Shown here piece after piece: positions 9,182 through 19,495 of a DNA stretch of 52,428 nucleotides. Numbering within the stretch: position 1 is the stretch's first letter; every line of letters starts with the position of its first letter. Source of the stretch: Desulfuromonas sp. (GTDB taxonomy: Bacteria > Desulfobacterota > Desulfuromonadia > Desulfuromonadales > UBA2294). Location: positions 1 through 52,428 of the forward strand of contig PKUH01000016.1 of the NCBI GenBank assembly GCA_002869615.1, written 5' to 3'. Made by a program: the position numbers and the translations under genes. Under the pieces are notes generated by a model. It ran no database searches. It saw only the letters and a program-made list of their open reading frames with translations, and had not been told where the DNA came from.

Positions 9182-10063
9182 ATGCAGCGCATGTCCGCGC
9201 TCGCCTTCACGCTTATCGTTTTCTCAGCATTCATGCACGCCCTATGGAATCTGTTGGTCAAGCGGAGCGTCCACAAAACCGTTTTCGTCTGGTGGATGTT
9301 CCTGATGTCCGGCGGCATGTTGAATATTTATATTCTGCTCCGGCCGGAAGCGGTCCCGCTACCCGGAATGAAGGTTTTGTTGTTTGCTTTCGGCGGTTCC
9401 GTCTGTTTTGTATTGTACCATCTTTTCAACGGTCGGGCCTATCGGACCGGAGATCTGTCGATCTCCTACCCGCTGTCGCAGACAGCGATGCTCTATGTTC
9501 CGATCTGGGGCGCCTGGGTCTTAAGTGAAAGCCTGACCCCGGTCGGGATTGCCGGGATCCTCCTGGTCCTGTGCGGAGCCTATGTCGTACAGCTCCCCTC
9601 GCTCAGCTCGGCCGACATCCTCAGACCGTTTCGCAACCTCTGCAATCACTCGGTCCAGTTTGCCCTGGCCGCCGGCTTTGTCTATTCAATCGGCGCCATT
9701 CTCGACAAGCTGGGGGTGATGGCTTATTCACCGCTTTATTTTACCCACTTGATGGTCTGCTTCATGTTCCTGATCATGACCGTCAACCTGCTGCGGCCGG
9801 GCTACCGCGGCAAGGTCAGGGAGGAGTGGCGGCAGAGTCGTCGCCTGATCCTGCTCTCCGGGCCGGTCATGATGTGCTCCTTCCTCGCCTTTCGCTACGG
9901 CCTGCAGCTGGCACCGGTCAGTTATGCGGTTCCGGTTCGCCAGGTCAGCCTGCTGATTGCGGTTATCATCGGTGTCTTTTTTCTCAACGAGACCTGCGGC
10001 CGCATCCGCTTTACCGCATCGATATTGATCCTGGCCGGTGTTTCGTTGATTCGCCTCGGGTGA
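9182..10063 (+). CDS. EamA/DMT-family membrane transporter
   Basis: An integral membrane protein of about 293 aa with roughly ten hydrophobic segments in the two-fold repeat pattern of the drug/metabolite transporter superfamily. The N-terminus FSAFMHALWNLLVKR and the mid-protein GRAYRTGDLSISYPLSQ are characteristic of EamA-type permeases. The substrate cannot be assigned. Start codons at 9149, 9182 and 9191 are all in frame and none has a clear ribosome-binding site; 9182 is a compromise. It is monocistronic between fumC (divergent) and the HD gene. Confidence 0.8.
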   Translation: MQRMSALAFTLIVFSAFMHALWNLLVKRSVHKTVFVWWMFLMSGGMLNIYILLRPEAVPLPGMKVLLFAFGGSVCFVLYHLFNGRAYRTGDLSISYPLSQTAMLYVPIWGAWVLSESLTPVGIAGILLVLCGAYVVQLPSLSSADILRPFRNLCNHSVQFALAAGFVYSIGAILDKLGVMAYSPLYFTHLMVCFMFLIMTVNLLRPGYRGKVREEWRQSRRLILLSGPVMMCSFLAFRYGLQLAPVSYAVPVRQVSLLIAVIIGVFFLNETCGRIRFTASILILAGVSLIRLG

Positions 10064-10208
10064 TCGGGGGGGGGCTCGATCACCTTTTACGTTATTTCCG
10101 TTCACCTCCATGGAAAACGAACTTTCCGTAATTATATTGGTTTGCAGGATGTAATCGTCCTTTCCTTATGGCATAGTAGTCAGCATCAAAACTGTTGTGA
10201 GGAGACCA

Positions 10209-10778
10209 ATGAAGAATCTGGCCAATTTCCTGTTTGAAGTCGGCATGCTCAAACGCACCCCGAGGACCGGCTTCCAGTTTCTCGGCTCCGGCGCCGAATC
10301 GGTTGCCGAACATAGTTTCCGGACGGCGATGATCGGCTACACGCTGGCCCGCCTTGATGATGAGGCCGACGTCGGCCGGGTCGTTCAGATCTGCCTGTTT
10401 CATGATGTTCCCGAAGCCCGGATGGGCGATCTCAACTACATGAACAAAAAGTACGTCAAGGCTGATGAAGCGAAGGCGGTCGAAGATCTCGCCAGAACCC
10501 TGCCGTTCGGTGACGACTATCGTGAACTGCTCGAAGAGTATACCGTTGGCGAGTCGCGCGAAGCGGAGATTGCTCATGATGCCGATCAGCTTGAGATGAT
10601 CCTGGCGCTCAAGGAATATCGTGACCTCGGCAACCGCAATGCCGACGAATGGTACCCGTTTGCCGTCCGGCGACTCAGGACCGACGCTGCGAAAAATCTG
10701 GCGGAAACGATCTGGGAAACCGATTCTTCGAAGTGGTGGTTTGATGATGACGAAGAATGGTGGGTTAAAGGTAAATAG
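10209..10778 (+). CDS. HD-domain hydrolase, YfbR-like 5'-nucleotidase family
   Basis: A soluble metal-dependent phosphohydrolase of 189 aa. The metal ligands are visible as AEHSFRTA (His), FHDVPEARMGDL (His-Asp) and AHDADQLEMIL (Asp). This arrangement matches YfbR/HDDC2-type 5'-deoxyribonucleotidases, which trim dNMPs. ATG 10209 follows GAGGAG by six bases; a GTG twelve bases upstream is in frame but less likely. Its TAG stop overlaps the first base of a palindromic repeat. Confidence 0.85.
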   Translation: MKNLANFLFEVGMLKRTPRTGFQFLGSGAESVAEHSFRTAMIGYTLARLDDEADVGRVVQICLFHDVPEARMGDLNYMNKKYVKADEAKAVEDLARTLPFGDDYRELLEEYTVGESREAEIAHDADQLEMILALKEYRDLGNRNADEWYPFAVRRLRTDAAKNLAETIWETDSSKWWFDDDEEWWVKGK

Positions 10779-10896
10779 GCTGGTGAAAAGCCATCATCTG
10801 CGGCGTTGTCCTTGATCTCGTCATTGCGACGTAGCTGCCGCTACGATTCACTCCTCAATCCGCGTCCGCCTTGTATCTAATAACTTTTGACCAGCC
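10778..10896. repeat. 119-bp MITE-like palindromic element with 13-bp inverted ends
   Basis: GGCTGGTGAAAAG at 10778-10790 and CTTTTGACCAGCC at 10884-10896 are inverted repeats with a single mismatch. The interior is itself palindromic: GTAGC-TGCC-GCTAC forms the central hairpin and flanking segments such as ATCTGCGG and the CCGC..AT stretch partly pair. It has no coding capacity. The structure suggests a non-autonomous mobile element placed immediately after the HD gene. Confidence 0.6.
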
Positions 10897-10918
10897 CTGC
10901 CATCGGAGGGTTGAAAAG

Positions 10919-10944
10919 AAAGGCCGGTAATCCTCCCGGCCTTT
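10919..10944. terminator. Hairpin terminator between the HD and capA genes
   Basis: AAAGGCCGG at 10919-10927 pairs perfectly over nine bases with CCGGCCTTT at 10936-10944, ending in TTTT. Because the stem has A-runs at its 5' side and T-runs at its 3' side, it can serve both converging genes, the HD hydrolase and the CapA gene. Confidence 0.7.
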
Positions 10945-10956
10945 TAAAGTCCTGTC

Positions 10957-10977
10957 ATTCCTGACCTGATCAGGAAT
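10957..10977. repeat. Short REP-like palindrome
   Basis: ATTCCTGA at 10957-10964 and TCAGGAAT at 10970-10977 form a perfect 8-bp inverted repeat. It resembles the dispersed TCATTCCTG..CAGGAATCC palindromes seen between genes of many proteobacteria. It sits downstream of the terminator and before the end of capA. Confidence 0.45.
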
Positions 10978-11029
10978 CCATTCTGGTTCTTTCCGCCTTG
11001 GCGTCAAGACTTGTCTCTTCACCTCTCCG

Positions 11030-13532
<2,503 letters not shown>

Positions 13533-13600
13533 CGAGTAATGGGTAACGAGTGAAGAGACTCTTTACTCCTAACTCATTACTGAGCACTGAAGTAATTAAC

Positions 13601-13686
13601 GGAGGAGTGGCCGAGAGGCTTAAGGCGGCGGTCTTGAAAACCGTTGAACGAAAGTTCCGTGGGTTCGAATCCTACCTCCTCCGCCA
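13601..13686 (+). tRNA. tRNA-Ser (UGA)
   Basis: An 86-base class II tRNA with encoded CCA. The acceptor GGAGGAG pairs with CTCCTCC. The anticodon loop CTTGAAA gives anticodon TGA. The variable arm (TTGAACGAAAGTTC region) is long, as expected for serine. The T-arm contains GGTTCGAATCC. It follows serS by about 70 bases. Confidence 0.95.
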
Positions 13687-13856
13687 TTTAAATTTAATTC
13701 TACTATTGATAGTAGGATTCGAAGCGGAGCGAACGCTGACTAAATGTCAGATGAGCAGGCCGGGAGGCCTGCGGAAGTGAGCGCAGGGGAGCCGACGCAG
13801 GAGACAACGAGAGTTGTCGACGTAGTGGGCGAATCCTACCTCCTCCGCCATTTAAA
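13666..13856 (+). repeat. Duplicated tRNA-Ser 3' end flanking a hairpin-rich spacer
   Basis: A 27-base sequence, from CGAATCC through the tRNA CCA to TTTAAA, occurs at 13666-13692 (inside tRNA-Ser UGA) and again at 13830-13856, 164 bases apart. Between the copies are at least three perfect hairpins: CTACTAT-TG-ATAGTAG at 13700-13715, GCAGGCC-GGGA-GGCCTGC at 13755-13772 and GACAAC-GAGA-GTTGTC at 13803-13818. There is no open frame. It looks like a small structured element bounded by attachment-like tRNA ends. Confidence 0.75.
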
Positions 13857-13907
13857 ATTGAGTGTTGACCTGATTGCAGGATTGACAGAATATAGTAAGT
13901 TGTACGC

Positions 13908-13999
<92 letters not shown>

Positions 14000-14045
14000 T
14001 TACATACGGTCGCGGCTATCCCTTAATGTTAGAGGATATACAAAA

Positions 14046-14528
14046 ATGACCCGCTTCGGTTTATCCATTTTGCTGTTGCTCGTACTGTCTCTGTCTTTTG
14101 TCGGTTGTAGTCGTGAAGAAGTCGAGACGAAACCTCCGGTTGCCGACGCCGAGAATATTCTGTCCCGTGTTGTTGTTCCCAAAGGCGTCGAAGGGCAGTG
14201 GAAAGCTGTTCGCATCACTGTTCTGGACAATGAAACCAACGAAGAGGTCACTTATACGGTTGATATCGGGCAGGAGTTCACCCTCTCCAGCTCCGACGTC
14301 AGGCTCAAGGTTAATACGTTTCTTCCCTCCTTTGTTATGAAGGGTAAGAACCTGACCTCCAACTCTAATAATCCGGATAATCCGGCCGCATTGATCAGCC
14401 TGCGCGAAGGGGGCGAGGCTATCTTCAACGGCTGGTTGTTCAGCCGGTTCCCGGGGACCCATGTTTTTCAGCATCCCCGCTACAGCTTTACCCTGGTCGA
14501 TTTTATTCCTGCGCCAAAAAAAGGTTGA
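14046..14528 (+). CDS. DUF2155-type lipoprotein
   Basis: A 160-aa lipoprotein. The signal peptide ends in the lipobox FVGC (Cys at residue 21), so the mature protein should be membrane-anchored. The C-terminal half contains EAIFNGWLFSRFPG followed by FQHPRYSFTLVDF, which matches the GW-F..P....HP.Y pattern of DUF2155 proteins. ATG 14046 has AGAGGA upstream. It lies alone between two tRNA genes. The function is not known; a periplasmic envelope role is inference. Confidence 0.75.
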   Translation: MTRFGLSILLLLVLSLSFVGCSREEVETKPPVADAENILSRVVVPKGVEGQWKAVRITVLDNETNEEVTYTVDIGQEFTLSSSDVRLKVNTFLPSFVMKGKNLTSNSNNPDNPAALISLREGGEAIFNGWLFSRFPGTHVFQHPRYSFTLVDFIPAPKKG

Positions 14529-14567
14529 CAGGGAACCGGATATAGGCGATATACATACCCCTTTAAT

Positions 14568-14644
14568 GCGCCGCTAGCTCAGCTGGATAGAGCGTCTGGC
14601 TACGGACCAGAAGGTCGGGAGTTCGAATCTTCCGCGGCGCGCCA
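14568..14644 (+). tRNA. tRNA-Arg (ACG)
   Basis: A 77-base tRNA with encoded CCA. The acceptor GCGCCGC pairs with GCGGCGC. The anticodon loop CTACGGA gives ACG, to be edited to ICG by TadA. A degenerate copy of its 3' half lies at 19188, about 4.6 kb downstream, so this gene was probably an integration site. Confidence 0.96.
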
Positions 14645-14652
14645 TTTAAAGC

Positions 14653-14688
14653 AAGGTCTCAGCACACTTCAGTGCTGAGACCTTTTTT
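14653..14688 (+). terminator. Rho-independent terminator after tRNA-Arg
   Basis: AAGGTCTCAGCAC at 14653-14665 pairs perfectly with GTGCTGAGACCTT at 14672-14684, with a six-base loop and a TTTTTT tail. It is a textbook terminator. Confidence 0.92.
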
Positions 14689-15160
14689 GTTTTGTTCGAC
14701 AAGGTGGTCCCTGCGTGTTACGGCGCTGACCACAGTCTTGAATCCCCCAACTAGCTATGGTTCTTTCGGACCACCTTGCCTCTGGTGCAACCAAAGTTTC
14801 CGAGAAACTGCAAAAGATGAAACCCTGGTTGCTCCCCGCCAATGTGTAATTTTAGTCCTGGCAATCAATTATTCTTATAAAACAGTAGGTTAAGGGTACT
14901 GTCTAAAGTTGGCGCAGAACCTGCTATTGAAGCGCTTTAAGATAATTCGATTCTTGGAATTGTTTGTTGCGAACTTCCTCCGTCCAACCAGGATGTTCGC
15001 GGGCCGCGGGGAAGTGTGACCCCCTGCGGACATTTAGAGGTTGGCTGCTGTATCTAGTTCGTGTCGAAATCTAATTACCGAACGGGTTGTTTGTTGTCAT
15101 ACGTTTCCTTATTTGTTCCAGATTTACTAACTTTTCAAGGTATAGAGTGGGAGGAAAGAA
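14689..15160 (+). other. Non-coding 470-bp leader region before the chemoreceptor gene
   Basis: There is no convincing open frame. Visible structure includes an 11-bp inverted repeat, CAAGGTGGTCC (14700-14710) with GGACCACCTTG (14768-14778). There is also a nested structure with outer pair GCAACCA (14787-14793) and TGGTTGC (14826-14832) around the hairpin AGTTTC-CGA-GAAACT (14795-14809). A third structure has outer pair CCAACC (14984-14989) and GGTTGG (15039-15044) around CCGCGGGG/CCCCTGCGG (15004-15029). The core motif of known cyclic-dinucleotide (GEMM) riboswitches is not seen. Confidence 0.5.
14910..14925 (+). promoter_or_regulatory. Candidate sigma54 (-24/-12) promoter for mcp
   Basis: TGGCGC at 14910-14915 and CTGCT at 14921-14925 place GG and GC ten bases apart, as in the sigma54 consensus TGGCAC-N5-TTGCW. 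Transcription from here would leave a leader of about 220 bases that includes the nested structure at 14984-15044. The distance to the gene is long, so confidence is limited. Confidence 0.35.
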
Positions 15161-16915
15161 ATGTTCGAGCATTGGAAATTCAGAACGAAACTGTTTGCCG
15201 GTAACGGTGTGGTCCTGGCCCTGATGGTGGTCCTGTCGATTCTGGTCTACACTAGTGTCAATTCCCTGTTAAACACCTTCTCTTGGGTTGACCACACACA
15301 CGTCGTTCTCGAAGAAGCGGAAGAAGTATTGGCGGCTGCGGCCGATATGGAGACCGGCATGCGCGGCTTCCTGCTCGCCGGCAAGGAAGAGTTCCTCGAT
15401 CCTTACAAGGGCGGGTCGCGTCTATTCGATGAAAAGATCGCCGAGCTCACGGAGACGGTCAACGACAACCCGGCCCAGGTGGCACTGCTGCGCGAAACCA
15501 AGGCAACCATCGACGAGTGGCGGCAGAATGTCACCGAGCCGATGATTGCCCTGCGGCGTCAGGTCGGTGTCAGCAAGACCATGGACGATATCGCCAACGA
15601 GGTTGGCAAGGCCAGGGGGAAAACCTATTTTGACAAGTTTCGCGGTCAGCTTGCGACCTTTGAAGACCGCGAGCGGAAGCTCATGGAGGAGCGCAAGGAG
15701 TCGATGGAATCAACCGCCGACACAGCCACCAGCGGGACGATATTCGGCACCTTGATCGCGCTGGCGTTCGGACTCGGTGTGGTGGTCTTTCTGACGCGTA
15801 GCCTGATGAAGCAGCTCGGCGGTGAGCCGGCCTACATCGCGGAAATCGCAGAAAGTGTCGCCAAGGGCGATATGAGCATCAAGATGAAGAGCGAAGGCGA
15901 GGACCAGGGCGTGTTCGCAGCGATAAAGAAGATGATGGCAGCCCTGCAGGAGAAGGAACGTCTTTCCCAGCAGATTGCCGATGGCGACCTGACTGTGGTT
16001 GTCAACCTGGCCTCCGACAAAGACCAGCTCGGCCTCGCTCTGCAACGGATGGTCGAAAAGCTCAAGGAGGTGATCGCCCAGGTCACCGGTTCGGTCGAAA
16101 ATGTTGCCTCCGGATCGCAGGCGATGAGCTCATCCAGCGAAGAGATGTCGCAGGGGGCCAGCGAGCAGGCGGCGGCGGCGGAAGAGGCGTCATCGAGCAT
16201 CGAACAGATGACCGCCAACATCCGGCAGAATACCGACAACGCCATGGAGACCGAAAAGATCGCGACCCAGACCTCCGATGAGGCCAGAGCCGGCGGCGAG
16301 TCGGTGGCACAGACGGTCGTCGCGATGCGCGACATCGCTGACAAAATCAACATTATCGAGGAGATCGCGCGTCAGACCAACCTGCTGGCTCTCAACGCGG
16401 CGATCGAAGCGGCCCGCGCCGGTGAACATGGCAAGGGTTTTGCGGTTGTTGCCGCCGAGGTGCGCAAGTTGGCCGAACGGAGCCAGGTGGCCGCCGCCGA
16501 GATCAGCGAACTGTCGGTGAGCAGCGTCGAGGTTGCCGAGACCGCCGGCAAGGCGCTCGAATCTATCGTGCCGAGCATCCAGAAGACGGCCGAGCTGGTG
16601 CAGGAGATTTCAGCGGCGAGCCGCGAGCAGGATGCCGGCGCCGATCAGATCAACAAGAGTATTCAGCAGCTCGATACAATCATCCAGCAGAACGCATCGA
16701 GCGCCGAGGAGATGGCGAGCACCGCCGAAGAGCTCACCAGCCAGGCCGATCAGCTCGGCGACATGATCGCCTTCTTCAAGGTCGGCAGTGACATGCGGCA
16801 GAAAAACCGGAAAATGGCAACGGCCAATTCCGCGCAGAAGTCACAACGGGTGCTGACGGCGACAACGCGTTCCGGAACCGCCGACACTCTTGATGATGAA
16901 TTCGATCGGTATTGA
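15161..16915 (+). CDS. Methyl-accepting chemotaxis protein with CHASE3-type sensor
   Basis: A membrane chemoreceptor of 584 aa. A transmembrane helix at about residues 12-32 is followed by an extracytoplasmic CHASE3-like helical domain ([25 protein letters not shown]). The second transmembrane helix is at about 190-215, then a HAMP domain with [19 protein letters not shown]. The signalling domain carries the conserved tip [20 protein letters not shown] near residue 404. Glu/Gln-rich methylation helices flank the tip. No C-terminal CheR-binding pentapeptide is present. GGGAGGAAAG precedes the ATG. It is followed 27 bases later by cheW, so the pair should feed a CheA elsewhere. Confidence 0.93.
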   Translation: MFEHWKFRTKLFAGNGVVLALMVVLSILVYTSVNSLLNTFSWVDHTHVVLEEAEEVLAAAADMETGMRGFLLAGKEEFLDPYKGGSRLFDEKIAELTETVNDNPAQVALLRETKATIDEWRQNVTEPMIALRRQVGVSKTMDDIANEVGKARGKTYFDKFRGQLATFEDRERKLMEERKESMESTADTATSGTIFGTLIALAFGLGVVVFLTRSLMKQLGGEPAYIAEIAESVAKGDMSIKMKSEGEDQGVFAAIKKMMAALQEKERLSQQIADGDLTVVVNLASDKDQLGLALQRMVEKLKEVIAQVTGSVENVASGSQAMSSSSEEMSQGASEQAAAAEEASSSIEQMTANIRQNTDNAMETEKIATQTSDEARAGGESVAQTVVAMRDIADKINIIEEIARQTNLLALNAAIEAARAGEHGKGFAVVAAEVRKLAERSQVAAAEISELSVSSVEVAETAGKALESIVPSIQKTAELVQEISAASREQDAGADQINKSIQQLDTIIQQNASSAEEMASTAEELTSQADQLGDMIAFFKVGSDMRQKNRKMATANSAQKSQRVLTATTRSGTADTLDDEFDRY

Positions 16916-16942
16916 TCGAATCATCCGAAAAGGAGAAATATC

Positions 16943-17449
16943 ATGAGTGAAGCCGCAGCTGAATTAAGCCAGCAATACCTGACCTTCGGCCTGGGCGACG
17001 AATCGTTTGCCGTCGATGTCGCCAAGGCGCGCGAAGTGCTTGACAGCAGCAATATTACCAAGGTGCCGCAGACCCCCGATTATATGCTCGGGGTGATCAA
17101 CCTGCGCGGTTCGGTGGTGCCGGTGATCGACATGCGTCTGAAGTTCGGTATGGAAGCGGCCGAGCGGACGATCGACACCTGCATCATTGTTCTGGAGATC
17201 CATGCCGATGACGGCGAGCCGCTGACCATCAGCGTGCAGGCCGATTCGGTGCAGGAGGTCCTCGATATCACCGAAAGCCAGATCGAGCCGCCACCGCGTC
17301 TCGGCACCAAGCTCGACACCGACTTTATCAAGGGCATGGGGAACTGTAACGACGAGTTCGTCATCATCCTCGACATCGACAAGGTCTTTACCACCGAAGA
17401 GCTGGTGTTGCTCGAAGGCGCTTACAAAAAGGAGTCGGAAAAAGAGTAG
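16943..17449 (+). CDS. cheW: Chemotaxis coupling protein CheW
   Basis: A cytoplasmic adaptor of 168 aa linking chemoreceptors to the kinase CheA. The family landmarks YLTFGLGDESFAVDV at the N-terminus, VPQTPDYMLGVINLRGSVVPVIDM in the middle and ILDIDKVF at the C-terminus are intact. AAAAGGAG lies nine bases before the ATG. It is the second gene of a two-gene operon with the chemoreceptor and is followed by a strong terminator. Confidence 0.93.
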   Translation: MSEAAAELSQQYLTFGLGDESFAVDVAKAREVLDSSNITKVPQTPDYMLGVINLRGSVVPVIDMRLKFGMEAAERTIDTCIIVLEIHADDGEPLTISVQADSVQEVLDITESQIEPPPRLGTKLDTDFIKGMGNCNDEFVIILDIDKVFTTEELVLLEGAYKKESEKE

Positions 17450-17459
17450 GTTTTTCGTG

Positions 17460-17511
17460 CCGGTGTCAGGGGTTACCTCCCCCCAACCAGGTCCCCTGGC
17501 GCCGGTTTTTT
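17460..17511 (+). terminator. Rho-independent terminator after cheW
   Basis: CCGGTGTCAGGGG at 17460-17472 pairs with CCCCTGGCGCCGG at 17493-17505 with two G-T pairs, followed by TTTTTT. It closes the mcp-cheW operon. Confidence 0.85.
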
Positions 17512-17754
17512 ACATCCCGGGAGGTAAGGCACTGTCGGCAGATCCTCTTTTGCCGGAACGTTTTAAACCGGGCAGGTCGTTAGAAGATGATAGTGAATAT
17601 CCTCCTCCCGACTGTTTTATGCTCTTTCAGGGCGATCTCTTTGCATATCATCTTTGTTGTCCTTGAGCCGGGATTGGCCCGGCTCTAAATTCAAAGCAAA
17701 TGCGGGAGAACAAGCGACGATCAGGAAGGGATTGCTATTCTGGAGCGAGACAGG

Positions 17755-17970
17755 ATGAAAAAAACCATTGAAAAAGTCTCCCGCGATGGCATGTTTCTGG
17801 CCCTTCTCGACAAAAGCAAATGGGCGATCTACCCGGTTGACTCGGCCATTGTCTGTTCCTGGAAATCGGGGCAACAGGTCAGGGTTTCTGGAAAACAGGC
17901 CGGCAGGACCTTCAGCCATTCCATTGAAAATCTCGACTTTGCGCAAAAGGTTTATGCTTTGAAATTGTAA
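17755..17970 (+). CDS. Small hypothetical protein
   Basis: A 71-aa basic protein, MKKTIEKVSRDGMFLALLDK at its N-terminus, with alternating hydrophobic segments (WAIYPVDSAIVCSW, QVRVSG) that suggest a small beta-rich domain. No family is recognised. GGAGCGAGACAGG precedes the ATG. It ends 34 bases before the MinD-like ATPase on the same strand and may be co-transcribed with it. There are no transmembrane segments. Confidence 0.6.
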   Translation: MKKTIEKVSRDGMFLALLDKSKWAIYPVDSAIVCSWKSGQQVRVSGKQAGRTFSHSIENLDFAQKVYALKL

Positions 17971-18004
17971 GCCCGTAAAATTGTTCTTCTTCAAGAGGGA
18001 TGCC

Positions 18005-18967
18005 ATGTCAGAAAATTTGCGACACAAAACAATCATTCCGGTCGCCGGCGGTAAAGGGGGCGTTGGCAAGAGCCTGTTTACGGCAAGCCTGGCCCGAGCT
18101 TTGGCCGCTTCGGGAAAAGAAACGATAGCGGTGGATCTCGACCTCGGCGGTTCGAATCTTTATTCGTACTTTGGGCTCGAAAACAGACACCTCGGAATCG
18201 GGGATTATTTGATCACCAAGGGGACCAGGCTCGATGAAATAACCGTGAAGCTGGAGCTTGACCGCCTCGGTTTTATCCCTGGTGATGGTGTTACCCCGTT
18301 TCTGGCCAACATCAATTATGGACAAAAGCAGAAACTGCTGCGCGATCTGGAGCGGCTCGATGCCGATTTTCTTCTGCTTGATCTCGGTTCCGGGACGTCG
18401 TTTAACATTCTTGATTTTTTCCGGCTTTCGAACCGTGGGGTTCTTGTCACGACCCCTGATTACCCGGCGATTATGAACATGATGGCCTTTCTGAAAAACA
18501 TGATTTTTCGTGTTGTTGCAAAGGGGGTCGGTACGAACAACTTCCTGCGTGATGTCCTGGTCAAGGCTTGTCACCGGACCGGCTCGGACGAAATGATCCC
18601 GGTTAAAGACATCATCTATGAACTCTCGGCGGTGAATCCACAGAAGGCGGTTGAGATCCAGAAACAGATTCAAGCGTTTGACTTGAATATCGTCGTCAAC
18701 AAGACGCGAGCGTCAGATGACCTTGGTTTTGTTGAAAAGGTCGTGAAAAGCCTGCAGGAACGACTCGGGATCGAGGTCGGCTTTCTTGCCAGCTTCCCTT
18801 TCAGTGACGCCGGCTGCTGGCGGATGGCGTCGCAACAGGGGCTGTTGCCGTTTCTTGCCGACGTGGATGGCGTGATCCCTGCACTGCACAACAGGGCATT
18901 CGGCACCGCTGCAACTTTCCCGCAGGCTGCGGCACGCACCTGCCAGACCTGGCCGGACCTCTCGTAG
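18005..18967 (+). CDS. ParA/MinD-family ATPase
   Basis: A P-loop ATPase of 320 aa. The deviant Walker A GGKGGVGKSLF is at residues 15-25, with the early signature lysine. VDLDLGGSNLYSYFG is the A' region and LLLDLGSGTS the Walker B-like region, with TTPDYPAIMN after it. It most resembles FleN/MinD-like proteins used to place flagella, chemoreceptor arrays or other machines; the mcp-cheW pair upstream fits a polar-positioning role, but that is inference. ATG 18005 has AAGAGGGA upstream. The C-terminus lacks an obvious MinD amphipathic helix. Confidence 0.82.
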   Translation: MSENLRHKTIIPVAGGKGGVGKSLFTASLARALAASGKETIAVDLDLGGSNLYSYFGLENRHLGIGDYLITKGTRLDEITVKLELDRLGFIPGDGVTPFLANINYGQKQKLLRDLERLDADFLLLDLGSGTSFNILDFFRLSNRGVLVTTPDYPAIMNMMAFLKNMIFRVVAKGVGTNNFLRDVLVKACHRTGSDEMIPVKDIIYELSAVNPQKAVEIQKQIQAFDLNIVVNKTRASDDLGFVEKVVKSLQERLGIEVGFLASFPFSDAGCWRMASQQGLLPFLADVDGVIPALHNRAFGTAATFPQAAARTCQTWPDLS

Positions 18968-19187
18968 CAAGCTTGCTGTTGCCCCAGTCGTGCTCCTTCG
19001 GATTGTCACAGGTTTATCTTCGTTACTCCCCCATGCGATCTCGCCGGGCGTATGAAAGTCCACAGCTTGCAAAGGCTTAGTCAGGCTTTCTCCTGGAAGG
19101 TCTTGGGGAAATGAAGATTGTGGATATTGGTGTTAGCTGTTGATGCGAAATAAAAGTAAGGACTTTGGGAGATTTGGCTGATTTTCC
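18968..19187. other. Intergenic stretch without recognised features
   Basis: About 220 bases between the MinD-like gene and the tRNA-Arg remnant. I see no convincing open frame, strong hairpin or promoter. It would be the distal end of the block bounded by tRNA-Arg and its remnant. Confidence 0.5.
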
Positions 19188-19235
19188 ACGGACCAGAAGG
19201 TCGGGAGTATGCTCTTCCGCGGCGCGCCATTTAAG
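19188..19235 (+). repeat. Degenerate copy of the tRNA-Arg 3' half (attachment-site-like)
   Basis: The sequence from ACGGACCAGAAGGTCGGGAGT through CTTCCGCGGCGCGCCATTTAA repeats 14602-14650 of the tRNA-Arg gene. The only changes are in the T-loop, where TTCGAATC is replaced by the seven-base TATGCTC, so the copy could not fold as a functional tRNA. It marks the far end of a 4.6-kb block. Confidence 0.88.
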
Positions 19236-19238
19236 ATC

Positions 19239-19271
19239 AGGGAGACAGGCAACTAGTCTGGCTCCCTTTTT
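19239..19271 (+). terminator. Terminator following the tRNA-Arg remnant
   Basis: AGGGAGACAG at 19239-19248 pairs with CTGGCTCCCT at 19258-19267 (one mismatch) and is followed by TTTT. Its position directly after the remnant mirrors the terminator after the intact tRNA-Arg. Confidence 0.7.
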
Positions 19272-19495
19272 ATTTCTGAAGTCCCGATCAGGCAATCCTG
19301 TTTAGCGGTGTGTAATTTAGAGCAAGAGGTTGCCGATGTCGGCGTGATCTTTTTTGTCTTTATGCTCTCCTGCGTTCTCAGGGCTAGCTTTACCGAAACT
19401 TTATCTGCCCATTATTCGCACTTTACAGCATTGATTTATCCTGAAAATAAGCGACACCTCAATTCGGAGGGTCCATCAAGAAAAGGAAAAAATCG
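19272..19495. other. Intergenic stretch upstream of the Met-rich lipoprotein
   Basis: About 220 AT-leaning bases. A 63-codon open frame from 19308 lacks a ribosome-binding site and family features and runs into the lipoprotein leader, so I do not call it. The region should contain the lipoprotein promoter, but I cannot point to a clear one. Confidence 0.4.

Noticed and set aside
13666-13856. CRISPR array
   Set aside because: There are only two repeat copies, the repeat is a tRNA end, and no cas genes are in the window.
13690-13860. A third tRNA gene between the two tRNA-Ser genes
   Set aside because: Only the T-arm and acceptor 3' strand are present; there is no D-arm, anticodon arm or acceptor 5' strand.
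14760-14860. Possible cyclic-dinucleotide (GEMM) riboswitch before the chemoreceptor
   Set aside because: The conserved GEMM core (a GCAAAGCC-type joint and GGGUUGCC-type tetraloop receptor) is not found; only generic hairpins are present.
17457-17666. 69-codon open frame after cheW
   Set aside because: It spans the cheW terminator hairpin and has no family features.
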